Below, one piece after another: positions 26,384 to 35,337 of a DNA stretch of 64,000 bases; positions within the stretch are counted from its first letter, which is position 1; the number at the start of each line of letters is the position of its first letter. A program made the translations under genes and the position numbers. The DNA comes from CAVYWD01 sp963772225 (GTDB taxonomy: Bacteria; Myxococcota; Myxococcia; Myxococcales; UBA5297). The DNA lies in contig CAVYWD010000011.1 in the NCBI GenBank assembly GCA_963772225.1, positions 992,001-1,056,000 on the forward strand, in the 5' to 3' direction. The notes beneath the pieces are model-generated. The model made no database searches and was not told where the DNA came from. It worked only from the letters and a program-made list of their open reading frames with translations.

Positions 26384-27454
26384 CTATCCGCACAGCCGCA
26401 GCACTTCCGCGGCGATCTTGTCGAGCGGGAGGACCTTGTCGACCCCGCCGCGCTTGATGGCCTCGTTTGGCATACCGAACACCACCGAGGTGCTCTCGTC
26501 CTGCGCCACGGTGTCGGCCTTGGCCTCCTTCATCTCGGCCATTCCGCGCGCCCCGTCGTCGCCCATGCCGGTCATGATGACCCCCACGGCGTTCTTTCCG
26601 GCGTAGCGCGCGACGGAGCGAAAGAGCACGTCCACCGAAGGCCGATGCCGGCAGACGAGCGGCCCGTCGCGGACCTCGACGTAATATCGCGCGCCGCTCC
26701 GCTTGAGCATGGTGTGGCGGTTTCCGGGGGCGATGAGCGCCCGCCCGCGGACCACCGTGTCACCGTCCTCCGCCTCCTTCACCGTGAGGGCACACAGGCT
26801 GTCCAGGTGCTTGGCGAATGCGGCGGTGAACTTCTCCGGCATGTGCTGGACAATGACGATGCCCGGCGCGTCGGAGGGAAAATCGGTGAGGAACTCGCGG
26901 AGCGCCTCGGTTCCGCCGGTGGACGCGCCCACCGCCACGACGCGCTCGCTCGTCTGAATCATGGCCGAGGACGTCGCCTTCGGCATCATCGCGTCGGCGG
27001 TGAGCTTGGGCTGCACCGTCAAGGAGGCGATGAGGCGGCGAGGCTGGCGCCGAGACCTTGCGGCCGCCTTGACCGCGTCGCAGATGCGCACCCGCGACTC
27101 TTCGATGAAGCTCTTGGTGCCCATCTTGGGCTTCTGGATGATCTCCACGGCGCCGTACTCCAGCGCCTTGAGGGTGGTCTCGCACCCGCCCTCGGCGAGG
27201 CTGGAGCAGATGACGACCGGGATGGGGTGCTGGGCCATCAGCTTGTGCAGGAACGTGAGCCCGTCCATGCGCGGCATCTCGATGTCCAGGGTGATGACGT
27301 CGGGCACGCGATGCGCGATCCGCTCCGCGGCGATGAACGGGTCGCCCGCGGTGCCCAGGACCTCGATTTCCGGGTCGGCCGAGAGGATCTCCGACAAGGC
27401 CTGCCTCACCACGGCCGAATCATCGACGACGAGCACGCAGATCTTCGAATTCAT
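26384..27454 (-). CDS. cheB: CheB protein-glutamate methylesterase/deamidase
   Basis: 356 residues. The receiver has D57 in TLDIEMP. A linker leads to the methylesterase domain with catalytic Ser178 in GASTGG, His204 in VQHMPEKF and Asp300 in GMGDDGARG. It removes methyl groups from receptor glutamates when phosphorylated by CheA. It lies 7 bases downstream of cheR and upstream of a receptor gene. All catalytic residues are present. Confidence 0.96.
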   Translation of the reverse strand: MNSKICVLVVDDSAVVRQALSEILSADPEIEVLGTAGDPFIAAERIAHRVPDVITLDIEMPRMDGLTFLHKLMAQHPIPVVICSSLAEGGCETTLKALEYGAVEIIQKPKMGTKSFIEESRVRICDAVKAAARSRRQPRRLIASLTVQPKLTADAMMPKATSSAMIQTSERVVAVGASTGGTEALREFLTDFPSDAPGIVIVQHMPEKFTAAFAKHLDSLCALTVKEAEDGDTVVRGRALIAPGNRHTMLKRSGARYYVEVRDGPLVCRHRPSVDVLFRSVARYAGKNAVGVIMTGMGDDGARGMAEMKEAKADTVAQDESTSVVFGMPNEAIKRGGVDKVLPLDKIAAEVLRLCG

Positions 27455-27461
27455 GTCCGCG

Positions 27462-28352
27462 TCACCTCCGAGCCTCAGGCGGGTCGCGCCGGCGGTACAC
27501 CGTCGGCGCCACTGGCGTCAGCGGCAGGTCCATTCCGTTGATGGTCTCCGCATGCCCCAGGAAGAGAAAGCCGCTCGGGACCAATGATCGGCAGAGACGG
27601 CGCAACACTTGCTCCTGAATTTGGCGCTGAAAATAGATGAGCACGTTTCGGCAGAAGATCACGTCGAAGACCTCTGGAGGCCCGAATTCCGCGTCGAGCA
27701 GGTTCAAATAGCGGAATTCGATTCGCGCGCGCAGGGACGCGGCGATCCGCAGCTGGTCCCGGCAGACGCTGTTGCGCTCCAGGTATTTTCGGCGCAGCTC
27801 GAGCGGCACCGGCTGCACCTGGGAATCGCTGTATCGCCCGGACGCGGCCTTCTTGAGGACGTGGTGCGAGATGTCGGTGGCCAAGATGCGAAACCGCCCG
27901 GATTCGCCCAGGGCCTCGGACAGGACCATGGCCAGGGTGTAGGGCTCCTCTCCGGTCGCGCAGCCCGCGCTCCAGACCTTGAGCTCCGGCCGGACGCCGG
28001 CGCTCGGGCGCTGGACCAGCTCCGGCAAAGCCAGCTGCGCGAGCAGGTCGAAGTGCGGGCTCTCTCGAAAGAAGTCGGTCTTGTTGGTGGTGATCGCGTC
28101 GACCAGCTCCGCCAGCTCCTCCGTCAAGCCGCCTGTCAGCACGCGCGAGCAATACTGGTCGAAGGTGCTCAGGCCCAGTGCGCGCAGGCGCTTGCGCAAT
28201 CGCGTCTCGAGAAACGTTTGCTTCGACGCCGCGGTGTGGATGCCGCAGCGGCCCTCGATGAAGGCGCTCAGGCGCGCGAAGTCTTGCGAAGAGAGCTTCG
28301 CGCGCTCGACGTCTGTGTCGAAAGCAAGCTCATGCGGGAGCGGCGGGTCCAT
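27462..28352 (-). CDS. cheR: CheR chemotaxis protein methyltransferase
   Basis: 296 residues. The N-terminal helical domain (RCGIHTAASKQTFLETRLRK) is followed by an SAM-binding Rossmann domain with SAGCATGEEPYTLAM and NLLDAEFGPPEVFDVIFCRN. It methylates receptor glutamates using S-adenosylmethionine. The start overlaps the end of cheW by 23 bases. Whether the beta-subdomain is the pentapeptide-binding type could decide if it tethers to the QFGPY tails of the two receptors. Confidence 0.95.
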   Translation of the reverse strand: MDPPLPHELAFDTDVERAKLSSQDFARLSAFIEGRCGIHTAASKQTFLETRLRKRLRALGLSTFDQYCSRVLTGGLTEELAELVDAITTNKTDFFRESPHFDLLAQLALPELVQRPSAGVRPELKVWSAGCATGEEPYTLAMVLSEALGESGRFRILATDISHHVLKKAASGRYSDSQVQPVPLELRRKYLERNSVCRDQLRIAASLRARIEFRYLNLLDAEFGPPEVFDVIFCRNVLIYFQRQIQEQVLRRLCRSLVPSGFLFLGHAETINGMDLPLTPVAPTVYRRRDPPEARR

Positions 28353-28857
28353 GAAGCTCCTGGGCCGGCGCGGTCACCGGCGCCGCTGCGACCGCTCGAA
28401 TCTCCGGCTCCGACAGAACCCTCTCGATGTCGAGGATGATCAAGAACATGTCATCGCGCTTGCCCATGCCGCGGATGAAATCGGTGTTGACGCGAGTGCC
28501 CATCTTCGGCGGCGGCTCAATCTGGCTCGAGTCGAGCTCGATGACCTCCTGCACCGAGTCGGCCAGAGCCCCCAGGACAATCTGCTCGCCATCCATCGGC
28601 ACCTCGGTGATGATGATGCTGGTGTCTACCGTCTTCTCGGTCCTGGTCAGCCCGAACTTGAGCCGCAGGTCGATGACCGGGACCACGCTGCCGCGCAGGT
28701 TGATCATTCCGCGCATGAACTCGGGCGTGCGCGGCACCTTGGTGACGGAGGTGAATTCGAGCACCTCCCGCACCTTCCCAATGTCCACCGCGTAATGCTC
28801 CTGGTCCAAGGTGAAGGTCAGGTACTGCGAGCTGGAATTTGCGACCGTTCCATTCAT
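28330..28857 (-). CDS. cheW: CheW adaptor protein
   Basis: 175 residues from the ATG at 28857 (MNGTVANSSS), which has a GGAG ribosome site; an upstream in-frame ATG is less likely. It is a single CheW/SH3-like domain with YLTFTLDQEHYAVDIGKVRE, RGMINLRGSVVPVIDLR and LIILDIERVL. It couples receptors to CheA. It lies directly downstream of one receptor gene and overlaps cheR. Confidence 0.95.
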   Translation of the reverse strand: MNGTVANSSSQYLTFTLDQEHYAVDIGKVREVLEFTSVTKVPRTPEFMRGMINLRGSVVPVIDLRLKFGLTRTEKTVDTSIIITEVPMDGEQIVLGALADSVQEVIELDSSQIEPPPKMGTRVNTDFIRGMGKRDDMFLIILDIERVLSEPEIRAVAAAPVTAPAQELHGPAAPA

Positions 28858-28922
28858 CGAACTCTCCAGGGCGAAGGGGCGAGGCGCCATTCCAGGCCCC
28901 TCGCTCCTCCTTCAAATTGCGC

Positions 28923-31900
28923 CTAATAGGGGCCGAATTGCTCGTCGTCCGCATCGTCCTTGAGGTGAATCTTCGCGCCGGCGGCGTGGGCGGCCGCCTC
29001 TTTCGCCGCCACCACCGACTCCTTGGCGACCTTCTTTGCGGCCTGTGGCTTGGCGGCCTTCGGCCCCGCGGCCGAGTGCGGCGCGCGGGCCGCCGACTTC
29101 GACAACACGGACGCCGCGCTCGAGTCCACTCGGAAGAAGGCGATCATCTCCTGCAGCTGGGCCGCCTGCCCGGCGAGCTCCTCCGAGGTGGAGCTCATCT
29201 CCTCCGAGCCCGAGGCGTTCTGCTGAATGACCTGGTCGAGCTGCTGGAGCGCCTTGTTGATCTGCGCCACGCCATTGTCCTGCTCCCGGCTCGCCGCGGT
29301 GATCTCCTGGACCAGCTCCGCCGTCTTCTGCACGTCCGGCAGGATGCGGCCCAGGAGCTCTCCGGCCTTCTCGGCCACTGCCACGCTGGTCCCGGAGAGC
29401 TCGGTAATCTCGCCCGCGGCCTTCTGGCTGCGCTCCGCCAGCTTGCGGACCTCGGACGCGACCACCGCGAAGCCCTTGCCGTGCTCACCGGCGCGCGCCG
29501 CCTCGATGGCCGCGTTGAGCGCGAGGAGATTCGTCTGCCGGGCGATCTCGCCAATAATCGAGATTTTCCCGGAGATCTGCTTCATGGCGTCGACCGTCCG
29601 CGCCACCGCCTCGCCGCCCTCTTTGGCGTCATTCGCGGCCTTGAGGGCGATCTTCTCGGTCTGCGTGGCGTTGTCGGCGTTCTGCCGGCTGTTGGAGCCC
29701 ATCTCTTCCATGGACGAGGACACCTCTTCGATCGACGCCGCCTGCTCGGTCGCGCCCTGGCTCAGCTGCCCGGACGAGGTCGTCATCTCCTGCGAGCCGG
29801 AGGCGACGTTGTCCGCCGCCGCCTTCACGCCCTGCACGACCTCCGAGAGCCTCTTGACCATGGTCGCGATGGCCTTCATGAGCTCGTCGTTCTCGGAACG
29901 CGCTCGGACCTCGAAGTCGAGGTTGCCGCCCGCGATGTCCTGCGCCACGAGGGTCACCTTCTGCATCGCCTCGATGAGGACGTTCAAATTGTTCTTGATG
30001 GTGTTGAAGTCGCCGTTATAGCTGTCGGTGATCTTGGGCGGGATATCACCCTTGGAGATCCTCTCCACGTACTCGGCGGCCACGTTCAAGGGGTTGATGA
30101 CCGCGTCCAGCGTCGAGTTGACCCCTTCCACGATCTTGCGAAAGTCGCCCTGGTGTTTCGAAGGATCGGCGCGCGTTGAGAGCCTGCCCTCGATGGCCGC
30201 CTTCGTCAGCCCCTCCGCATCCACCACGAGGCCCGAAATGGCCCCGACGGTCGTCTCGAGCACCTTGTTGATCCTCGTAAAGTTCTCGCTGATGGCTTTC
30301 GTGTCGTCGTCCGTGGCTGCGAGCTGGGCGTCGATATGCAGGTCGCCCTTGGAGATATTCGCGAGATTGAGCGTGAGCTTCCCGACGGCTTCGGCCTGAT
30401 ACTTCGCCTGATTCTCGGCGCTGCGCGCCGCCGCTTTGATCGCCGTCAGGTCGGTCACGACCTCGAGAGCACCGATGATGGTCCCTTTCTGGTCCTTCAG
30501 CGGCACACCAGAGTATTCGATGTCGAGGTTCTTTCCTGCTGGATGGGCATCGGTCTGGCTGGATGCTTGGCAGCCCATCTGCATCGCTTTGGCGCAAGCG
30601 CACTTGCCGCTGTTGCAATCACTGGTGCGGAAGTGCTGGTGGCACTTGGTGCCAATGATCTGTTTCTTCGGTAGGCCGAGGATCGTGGCGGCAATATTGT
30701 TGAGGTAGCGAATCGTGAACTCCTTGTCGACAATCATCGCGACGGCCGGCATGGCATCGAGGCAACCCACGATCGAGTCAACGGTACTATTGACGCCTTC
30801 GATGACCTTTCGGAATTCGTTCTGGTGCTTGCTGGGGTCGACGCGAGTATCGAGACGACCCTCGACGGCCGCCTTGGCGAGCACCGCGGTGTCGCTGACG
30901 AGCAGGTTGACCGCGTCAATGCATTGGTTGAGGTTGTTTTTGATGGTGTTGAAATCGCCGTTGTACTTTTCGGTGATCTTGGCAGGGATGTTGCCCTTCG
31001 AGATCTTGTCCACGCAGTCCGCGGCGACGTTGAGAGGGCCGACGACTGCATCGAGCGTCTTGTTGATTCCCTGCACCATTTCGCGGAACTCGAATTCAAA
31101 CTTTTCGGCGTTCGCGCGTGTGGATAGCTCGCCCCGCACAGCTCCTTCGACCAGGCGCGCGATCTCCGAACTGACGCCCTTCAGGCTCTTCTTCACCTCG
31201 TCGACGGCCTCGGTGATCTTCGCCTTCTTTCCCGGCAGACGATCCATGTCGGCCGAGAAGTCGCCCTTGGCGTATTTCCCCACCACCTCGACGACCCGCA
31301 TCTTCACCGCGATGTGGCTCTGGACGAGCTCGTTGATGCCTTGAGCCATCTTGCCGTACACACCGGGGAACTGTCCCGCCGGGATGACCTCGTCGATCCA
31401 GCCCTGCCGGTGCTTCTCAGCCATGACCTCCTGCGCGGCGACGAAGTTGTTCAGGTGGGCGATGAGTGAGTTGACGTTGTTCGACAAGACGTCGCTCGTC
31501 GACTTGGGCGTCAGGTTGGCTCTCAAGTCGCCCGCGCAGATCGCGTTCACCGCCTTGGAGAGGTCCTGAATGTACGCGATGCTCTCGCGGAAGGAATCGG
31601 CCAGCTGGCCGATCTCGTCCTTCGAGCGGTGGTCGACCGACTGGTCGACCTCGCCCCTTGAAACTGCCCTGGCGACCTCCATGATCTTCCGCATCGGGCG
31701 GGTGATCGATATCGTGAGCAAAAGGCCGATGGCCACCGCGAAGGCGGTGAGGAGCCCGGCCACAGCGGTCATGACATTCGACGTTGAGTCCGCCGCGGCA
31801 GTGTTGTCCTCCGAGTCCTTCGTATTCTGCGTCACCTTTTCATCCGACAATTTCCGGATCGCATCGTTGAGCTCGCCTATGACGCGCGCCGACGTCGCGA

Positions 31901-32342
31901 GCGCCGAGTCGACCTCGGCGCCGCTCTTGCCTTCTTCGATGGCGGAGATGACGCGCCGAACCGAGTCCTCGGCATCTCGCTTCAGCGACTGACACGTCGC
32001 CATGAGGCGCTTCATCGTCTCGCGCTTGAAGGCCTTCTCCAGGCTGTCGGCTTCCTCGTCCAGCGCTCGGATTTCCTTCTGCAAAGCCTCCAAGTGCTCC
32101 CGGCGCTTCTCGGCGCTCTGCGCCTTGGCCGCTTCGCGGACCTCGACCTGTATCGCGCCCAGTCCTCTCGTCATCTTGACCAGCGAATCGAATTGCTTGA
32201 CGGTGCGGCCCATCACCTGAGTATACGAGTCGTCGATGAAGTGGAGATTCCTGTTTGAATACCAGCTCATGCCCAGGATGATTGCGCAGACCAGCACAAA
32301 CGACCCCAGAATTTTGGTGCCGATTTTGACGTTTAAAAGCAT
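28923..32342 (-). CDS. Methyl-accepting chemotaxis protein, larger paralogue with extended poly-HAMP
   Basis: 1139 residues from the ATG at 32342 (GGAGAG site; a TTG four codons upstream is less likely). Same plan as the receptor at 23121: two membrane helices around a four-helix sensor, HAMP, additional HAMP-like units (this protein has an extra block around RVVEVVGKYAKGDFSADMD), a PAS domain with the same Cys cluster (CHQHFRTSDCNSGKCACA, near residue 567), and the same signalling tip. It ends DEQFGPY. From the PAS domain to the tip the two receptors are nearly identical, at DNA level too, so they are recent duplicates flanking cheW-cheR-cheB. Confidence 0.93.
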   Translation of the reverse strand: MLLNVKIGTKILGSFVLVCAIILGMSWYSNRNLHFIDDSYTQVMGRTVKQFDSLVKMTRGLGAIQVEVREAAKAQSAEKRREHLEALQKEIRALDEEADSLEKAFKRETMKRLMATCQSLKRDAEDSVRRVISAIEEGKSGAEVDSALATSARVIGELNDAIRKLSDEKVTQNTKDSEDNTAAADSTSNVMTAVAGLLTAFAVAIGLLLTISITRPMRKIMEVARAVSRGEVDQSVDHRSKDEIGQLADSFRESIAYIQDLSKAVNAICAGDLRANLTPKSTSDVLSNNVNSLIAHLNNFVAAQEVMAEKHRQGWIDEVIPAGQFPGVYGKMAQGINELVQSHIAVKMRVVEVVGKYAKGDFSADMDRLPGKKAKITEAVDEVKKSLKGVSSEIARLVEGAVRGELSTRANAEKFEFEFREMVQGINKTLDAVVGPLNVAADCVDKISKGNIPAKITEKYNGDFNTIKNNLNQCIDAVNLLVSDTAVLAKAAVEGRLDTRVDPSKHQNEFRKVIEGVNSTVDSIVGCLDAMPAVAMIVDKEFTIRYLNNIAATILGLPKKQIIGTKCHQHFRTSDCNSGKCACAKAMQMGCQASSQTDAHPAGKNLDIEYSGVPLKDQKGTIIGALEVVTDLTAIKAAARSAENQAKYQAEAVGKLTLNLANISKGDLHIDAQLAATDDDTKAISENFTRINKVLETTVGAISGLVVDAEGLTKAAIEGRLSTRADPSKHQGDFRKIVEGVNSTLDAVINPLNVAAEYVERISKGDIPPKITDSYNGDFNTIKNNLNVLIEAMQKVTLVAQDIAGGNLDFEVRARSENDELMKAIATMVKRLSEVVQGVKAAADNVASGSQEMTTSSGQLSQGATEQAASIEEVSSSMEEMGSNSRQNADNATQTEKIALKAANDAKEGGEAVARTVDAMKQISGKISIIGEIARQTNLLALNAAIEAARAGEHGKGFAVVASEVRKLAERSQKAAGEITELSGTSVAVAEKAGELLGRILPDVQKTAELVQEITAASREQDNGVAQINKALQQLDQVIQQNASGSEEMSSTSEELAGQAAQLQEMIAFFRVDSSAASVLSKSAARAPHSAAGPKAAKPQAAKKVAKESVVAAKEAAAHAAGAKIHLKDDADDEQFGPY

Positions 32343-32502
32343 GGCTCTCTCCAAATCCGGGCCCTATAGGCCCCGCGCAGCTGGTGATGTCCCAGGGGGC
32401 CCATGTCCGACTCGGTCGTGCGCCCGCCCCGGTGCCGCGCCGCGGGGCTCGCTTCCTCCGATGGCAGTGCTCGACGAAGGTGGCTTCGCCGGTGAAGAGG
32501 AC

Positions 32503-34605
32503 TCAGGCCGCTAAGGCCGCCTTCGCGCTCTGGATGAGCGTCGGGATGTCCACGATGAGCGCGACCGTCCCGTCGCCCAGGATCGTGGCCCCGGAGAGGC
32601 CCTTCACGTCGCGGTACATCTTCCCCAGCGTCTTGATGACCGTCTGGTGCTGGCCAATGACGTGGTCGACCACGAATCCGTACCGCTGGCCCTCCACGCT
32701 GGCGATGGCGATCTGCTCGATGGCCGGCCGGTCACCGTCCACCGCGAACCACTCGCGGAGCCGGACGTAAGGCACGAGCTCCCCGCGCACCGGCGCAAGC
32801 CGAGCGCCCGAGCGGTCGCCGTCCTTTCGCGCGACCTCCACGCACTCCTCCACGATGGACATGGGCAGCACGTAGCTCGACTCCCCTACCGCCACCAGCA
32901 GCCCTTCAATGATGGCCAGGGTGAGCGGGAGCTTGATGCGGATGGTCGTCCCGGCGCCGCGCTCGCTCTCCACCTCGACCGTGCCGCGCAGGGCCTCGAT
33001 GGCGCGCTTCACCACGTCCATGCCCACGCCGCGGCCCGAGACGTTGGAGAGCGCCTTCGCGGTCGAGAGCCCGGGCGCGAAGATGAGGTTGCTGACCTCC
33101 TTGTTCGTGAGCTGCTCGTCGGCCTCGACGAGCCCTCGCTCCACCGCCTTTTTCCGCACCGCGGCGAGGTCGAGGCCGGCGCCGTCGTCGCGGATCTCGA
33201 TGAAGACGTTGGGCCCGGAGTGGTAGGCCGACAGCTTCACCGTGCCCGCCTCCGCCTTGCCGGCCGCCGTCCGCGCCGCGGGCGACTCGATGCCGTGGTC
33301 GCAGCTGTTTCGGATGAGGTGGACCAGCGGGTCCACCAGCCGCTCGATGACCGTCTTGTCCAGCTCGGTCTCGGCGCCCTCGGTCGCGAACTCGATGGTC
33401 TTGCCGAGCTCCGCCGAGAGGTCGCGCGTCAGCCGCTTGAACCTCGCGAAGGTCGTCCCGATGGGCACCATGCGGATGTTGAGCGTGTTGTCGCGGAGCT
33501 CGGCGGACAGGCGCTCGATGTCCTCGGCCACCGAGAGCAGCTGGGGGTCGTCGCGCGTCGCGGCGATGCGCGTCAGGCGCGCCTCGGCGATGACGAGCTC
33601 GCCGACCAGGTCGACCAGGTGGTCGAGCTTCTCGGCCGCGACCCGGATGCTCGTGGCCGGGTCGGCGGCGCTGCCGGGCCCGTCGCGCTTGGCGCGCTGC
33701 TCGCGGACCACCCGCTGCTCCGCGGCGGCCGCCACCACCGCGTCCCCCGAGACCATCTGCTTCTCTTCCAGGAGGTCGCCGATGCGCTTCTGGGCTCCCA
33801 GCGCCTCCTTGAGCTGCTCCGGGCTCAGGTCGCCGCGCTCGACGAGGATCTCCCCGAGCTTCTTGTAGTCGACGGCCTCGCTCTCGCCGCCGTCATCGAG
33901 CAGGTCGATGCGCAGCTCGCAGAGGTCCTCGACGAAGATGAACACGTCGCGGATGGCGTTGAGGTCCTTGGCGGTGGTGAGGACGACGTCCCAGGACAGG
34001 TAGCAGTCTTCGGGGCAGAGCTCCTCCAGCGCGGGGACGGCCTCGAGGTAGGCGACAACCTCGCACGGCCCCATCGAGCGCAGCTCGGCCAAGAGCCCCA
34101 GGGGGTTCGTCCCGTTCCGGAAGAGCTCGCGGTGGGGCCGGAAGCGGATGCGATAGGTCTTCTGGACAGCCGGCGCCTCTGCGGAGGGCGACGCTTGCTT
34201 CATCGCCGGCGCGGCCGCCGGCGCTGCGGCTGCCGGCAGGAGCGCGCGGAGCCCGTCGAGCAGCGGCCGGCTCTCCGGCGAGGCCGCCGTCGCCGTGCCC
34301 GCCAAGAGGTCGCGGATGTGGTCCTTGCACTTCAGGGCCAGGCCGACGAGCTCCGGCGTCACTGGGACCTTGCCGCTGCGAACCTGGTCGAACACCGTCT
34401 CCAGCTCGTGCGTGAAGCTCGCGATGTCGGTGAAGCCGAACATCGCGCCCGAGCCTTTGATGGTGTGCATGGCGCGGAAGGCGCGCGCCACCAGGTCCGT
34501 GTCGCCGGGGTGATCCTCGAGCTCCAGGAGGCTCGCCTCGAGCTCGCCGAGCTGCTCCGACGCCTCCTCGCGATACGTCGCCGAGAGTTGTTCGAACCCG
34601 TTCAT
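32503..34605 (-). CDS. cheA: CheA chemotaxis histidine kinase
   Basis: 700 residues from the ATG at 34605 (MNGFEQLSATYREE). The apparent longer frame is an artefact of the cheY frameshift. The Hpt domain has His47 in RAMHTIKGSG. A middle domain (about 145-250, KTYRIRFRPHRELFRNGTN) is common in delta-proteobacterial CheA. The dimerisation and ATPase domain has LVHLIRNSCDHGIE, IEIRDDGAGLD and SGRGVGMDVVK. A C-terminal CheW-like regulatory domain ends the chain. It phosphorylates the adjacent CheY and CheB. Confidence 0.95.
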   Translation of the reverse strand: MNGFEQLSATYREEASEQLGELEASLLELEDHPGDTDLVARAFRAMHTIKGSGAMFGFTDIASFTHELETVFDQVRSGKVPVTPELVGLALKCKDHIRDLLAGTATAASPESRPLLDGLRALLPAAAAPAAAPAMKQASPSAEAPAVQKTYRIRFRPHRELFRNGTNPLGLLAELRSMGPCEVVAYLEAVPALEELCPEDCYLSWDVVLTTAKDLNAIRDVFIFVEDLCELRIDLLDDGGESEAVDYKKLGEILVERGDLSPEQLKEALGAQKRIGDLLEEKQMVSGDAVVAAAAEQRVVREQRAKRDGPGSAADPATSIRVAAEKLDHLVDLVGELVIAEARLTRIAATRDDPQLLSVAEDIERLSAELRDNTLNIRMVPIGTTFARFKRLTRDLSAELGKTIEFATEGAETELDKTVIERLVDPLVHLIRNSCDHGIESPAARTAAGKAEAGTVKLSAYHSGPNVFIEIRDDGAGLDLAAVRKKAVERGLVEADEQLTNKEVSNLIFAPGLSTAKALSNVSGRGVGMDVVKRAIEALRGTVEVESERGAGTTIRIKLPLTLAIIEGLLVAVGESSYVLPMSIVEECVEVARKDGDRSGARLAPVRGELVPYVRLREWFAVDGDRPAIEQIAIASVEGQRYGFVVDHVIGQHQTVIKTLGKMYRDVKGLSGATILGDGTVALIVDIPTLIQSAKAALAA

Positions 34606-34610
34606 GGCAC

Positions 34611-34980
34611 TTACCCGCCGATCACCTTCTTGGTGACGGCCAGCAATTGATCCGGAGTGAAAGGCTTCACAATCCAACCCGTCGCGCCCGCCGCCTTGCC
34701 CTCGCGCTTCTTCTCCTCCTGGGACTCGGTGGTGACCATGACCACGGGGGTCATACGGTGAGTCGTGCCCGACCTCACCATCCGAATCGAGACCCACGCC
34801 GTCGAGGTTCGGCATATTGAGGTCGGTGAAGATCAGGCTCACTTGCACGTGATTGAGCTTGCTCAGGGCGTCCTTGCCGTCCACCGCCTCCACGACCTCG
34901 TAGCCGGCTTGCGAGAGCACCATCTTCTGCACCTGCCGAACGCTCACGGAGTCGTCGACGACCATCACGCGCTTAGCCAT
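34611..34980 (-). pseudogene. cheY: CheY single-domain response regulator, frameshifted
   Basis: The frame from ATG 34980 gives MAKRVMVVDDSVSVRQVQKM through D53 in FTDLNMPNLDGVGL. The next frame then continues RMVRSGTTHRMTPVVMVTTE to VKPFTPDQLLAVTKKVIGG and a stop at 34611. The gene is 370 bases, one more than a multiple of three, with the extra base at about 34788 (minus strand CTCGATTCGG). Every CheY landmark (DD, D53, T/S, K of VKPF) is present once the base is removed, so a sequencing indel is the simplest reading. It overlaps the STAS gene by 8 bases and lies 5 bases before cheA. Confidence 0.88.
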
Positions 34981-35278
34981 GGGAGCCCTCCAGGAAGAGG
35001 CAGTGCTCCCCGCACCCGTGGCGATGGAGGAGCCCGGCGGCGGCGCACGCGGCGGCCAGGGCCGGCCCGCGCTCACCGGCGGCGACCAAAAGCTCCCGCT
35101 TCCGGGCGCTCGCGCTCCGGTGGGCCGCGCAAAGAACCTGGAGCCCGGCCGCGTCGACCTCCTCGACCGCTCGGGTGTTGAGCTCGACCCGGGCCTCCCG
35201 GTCCAGCGCCTTCAGCAGCGCTGCCTTGAGCTCGGCTGCGCGCCCGACGGTCAACTCCTTGGGAAGGTCCAGGACCAT
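34973..35278 (-). CDS. STAS-domain protein of the chemosensory operon
   Basis: 101 residues from the ATG at 35278 with an AAGGA ribosome site. It is a single STAS (anti-sigma antagonist-like) fold: KELTVGRAAELKAALLKAL, then VEEVDAAGLQVLCAAHRSA. The usual phosphorylatable Ser of the DSxG motif is Ala here (DAAG), so it is probably not controlled by a SpoIIAB-like kinase. Similar stand-alone STAS proteins accompany MCP/CheA operons in delta-proteobacteria; their role is unclear. It overlaps cheY by 8 bases. Confidence 0.82.
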   Translation of the reverse strand: MVLDLPKELTVGRAAELKAALLKALDREARVELNTRAVEEVDAAGLQVLCAAHRSASARKRELLVAAGERGPALAAACAAAGLLHRHGCGEHCLFLEGSHG

Positions 35279-35337
35279 GGCTGTTTTCCTTCGCGCGAAT
35301 CGATTCGCCGTAAACTGCACGCATCGCCACGCGTCAT

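Noticed and set aside
13498..34792. CGATTCG context shared by two of the four frameshift sites, suggesting a methylation-linked sequencing error
   Set aside because: The same heptamer (or its complement) occurs inside intact genes, for example near 26136, 32185 and 36745, without frame damage.
32503..35076. A continuous 857-codon frame suggesting a CheY-CheA fusion
   Set aside because: Residues after GVGL in the CheY part are nonsense, while the neighbouring frame gives a perfect CheY end and stop. The fusion is an artefact of the one-base insertion.
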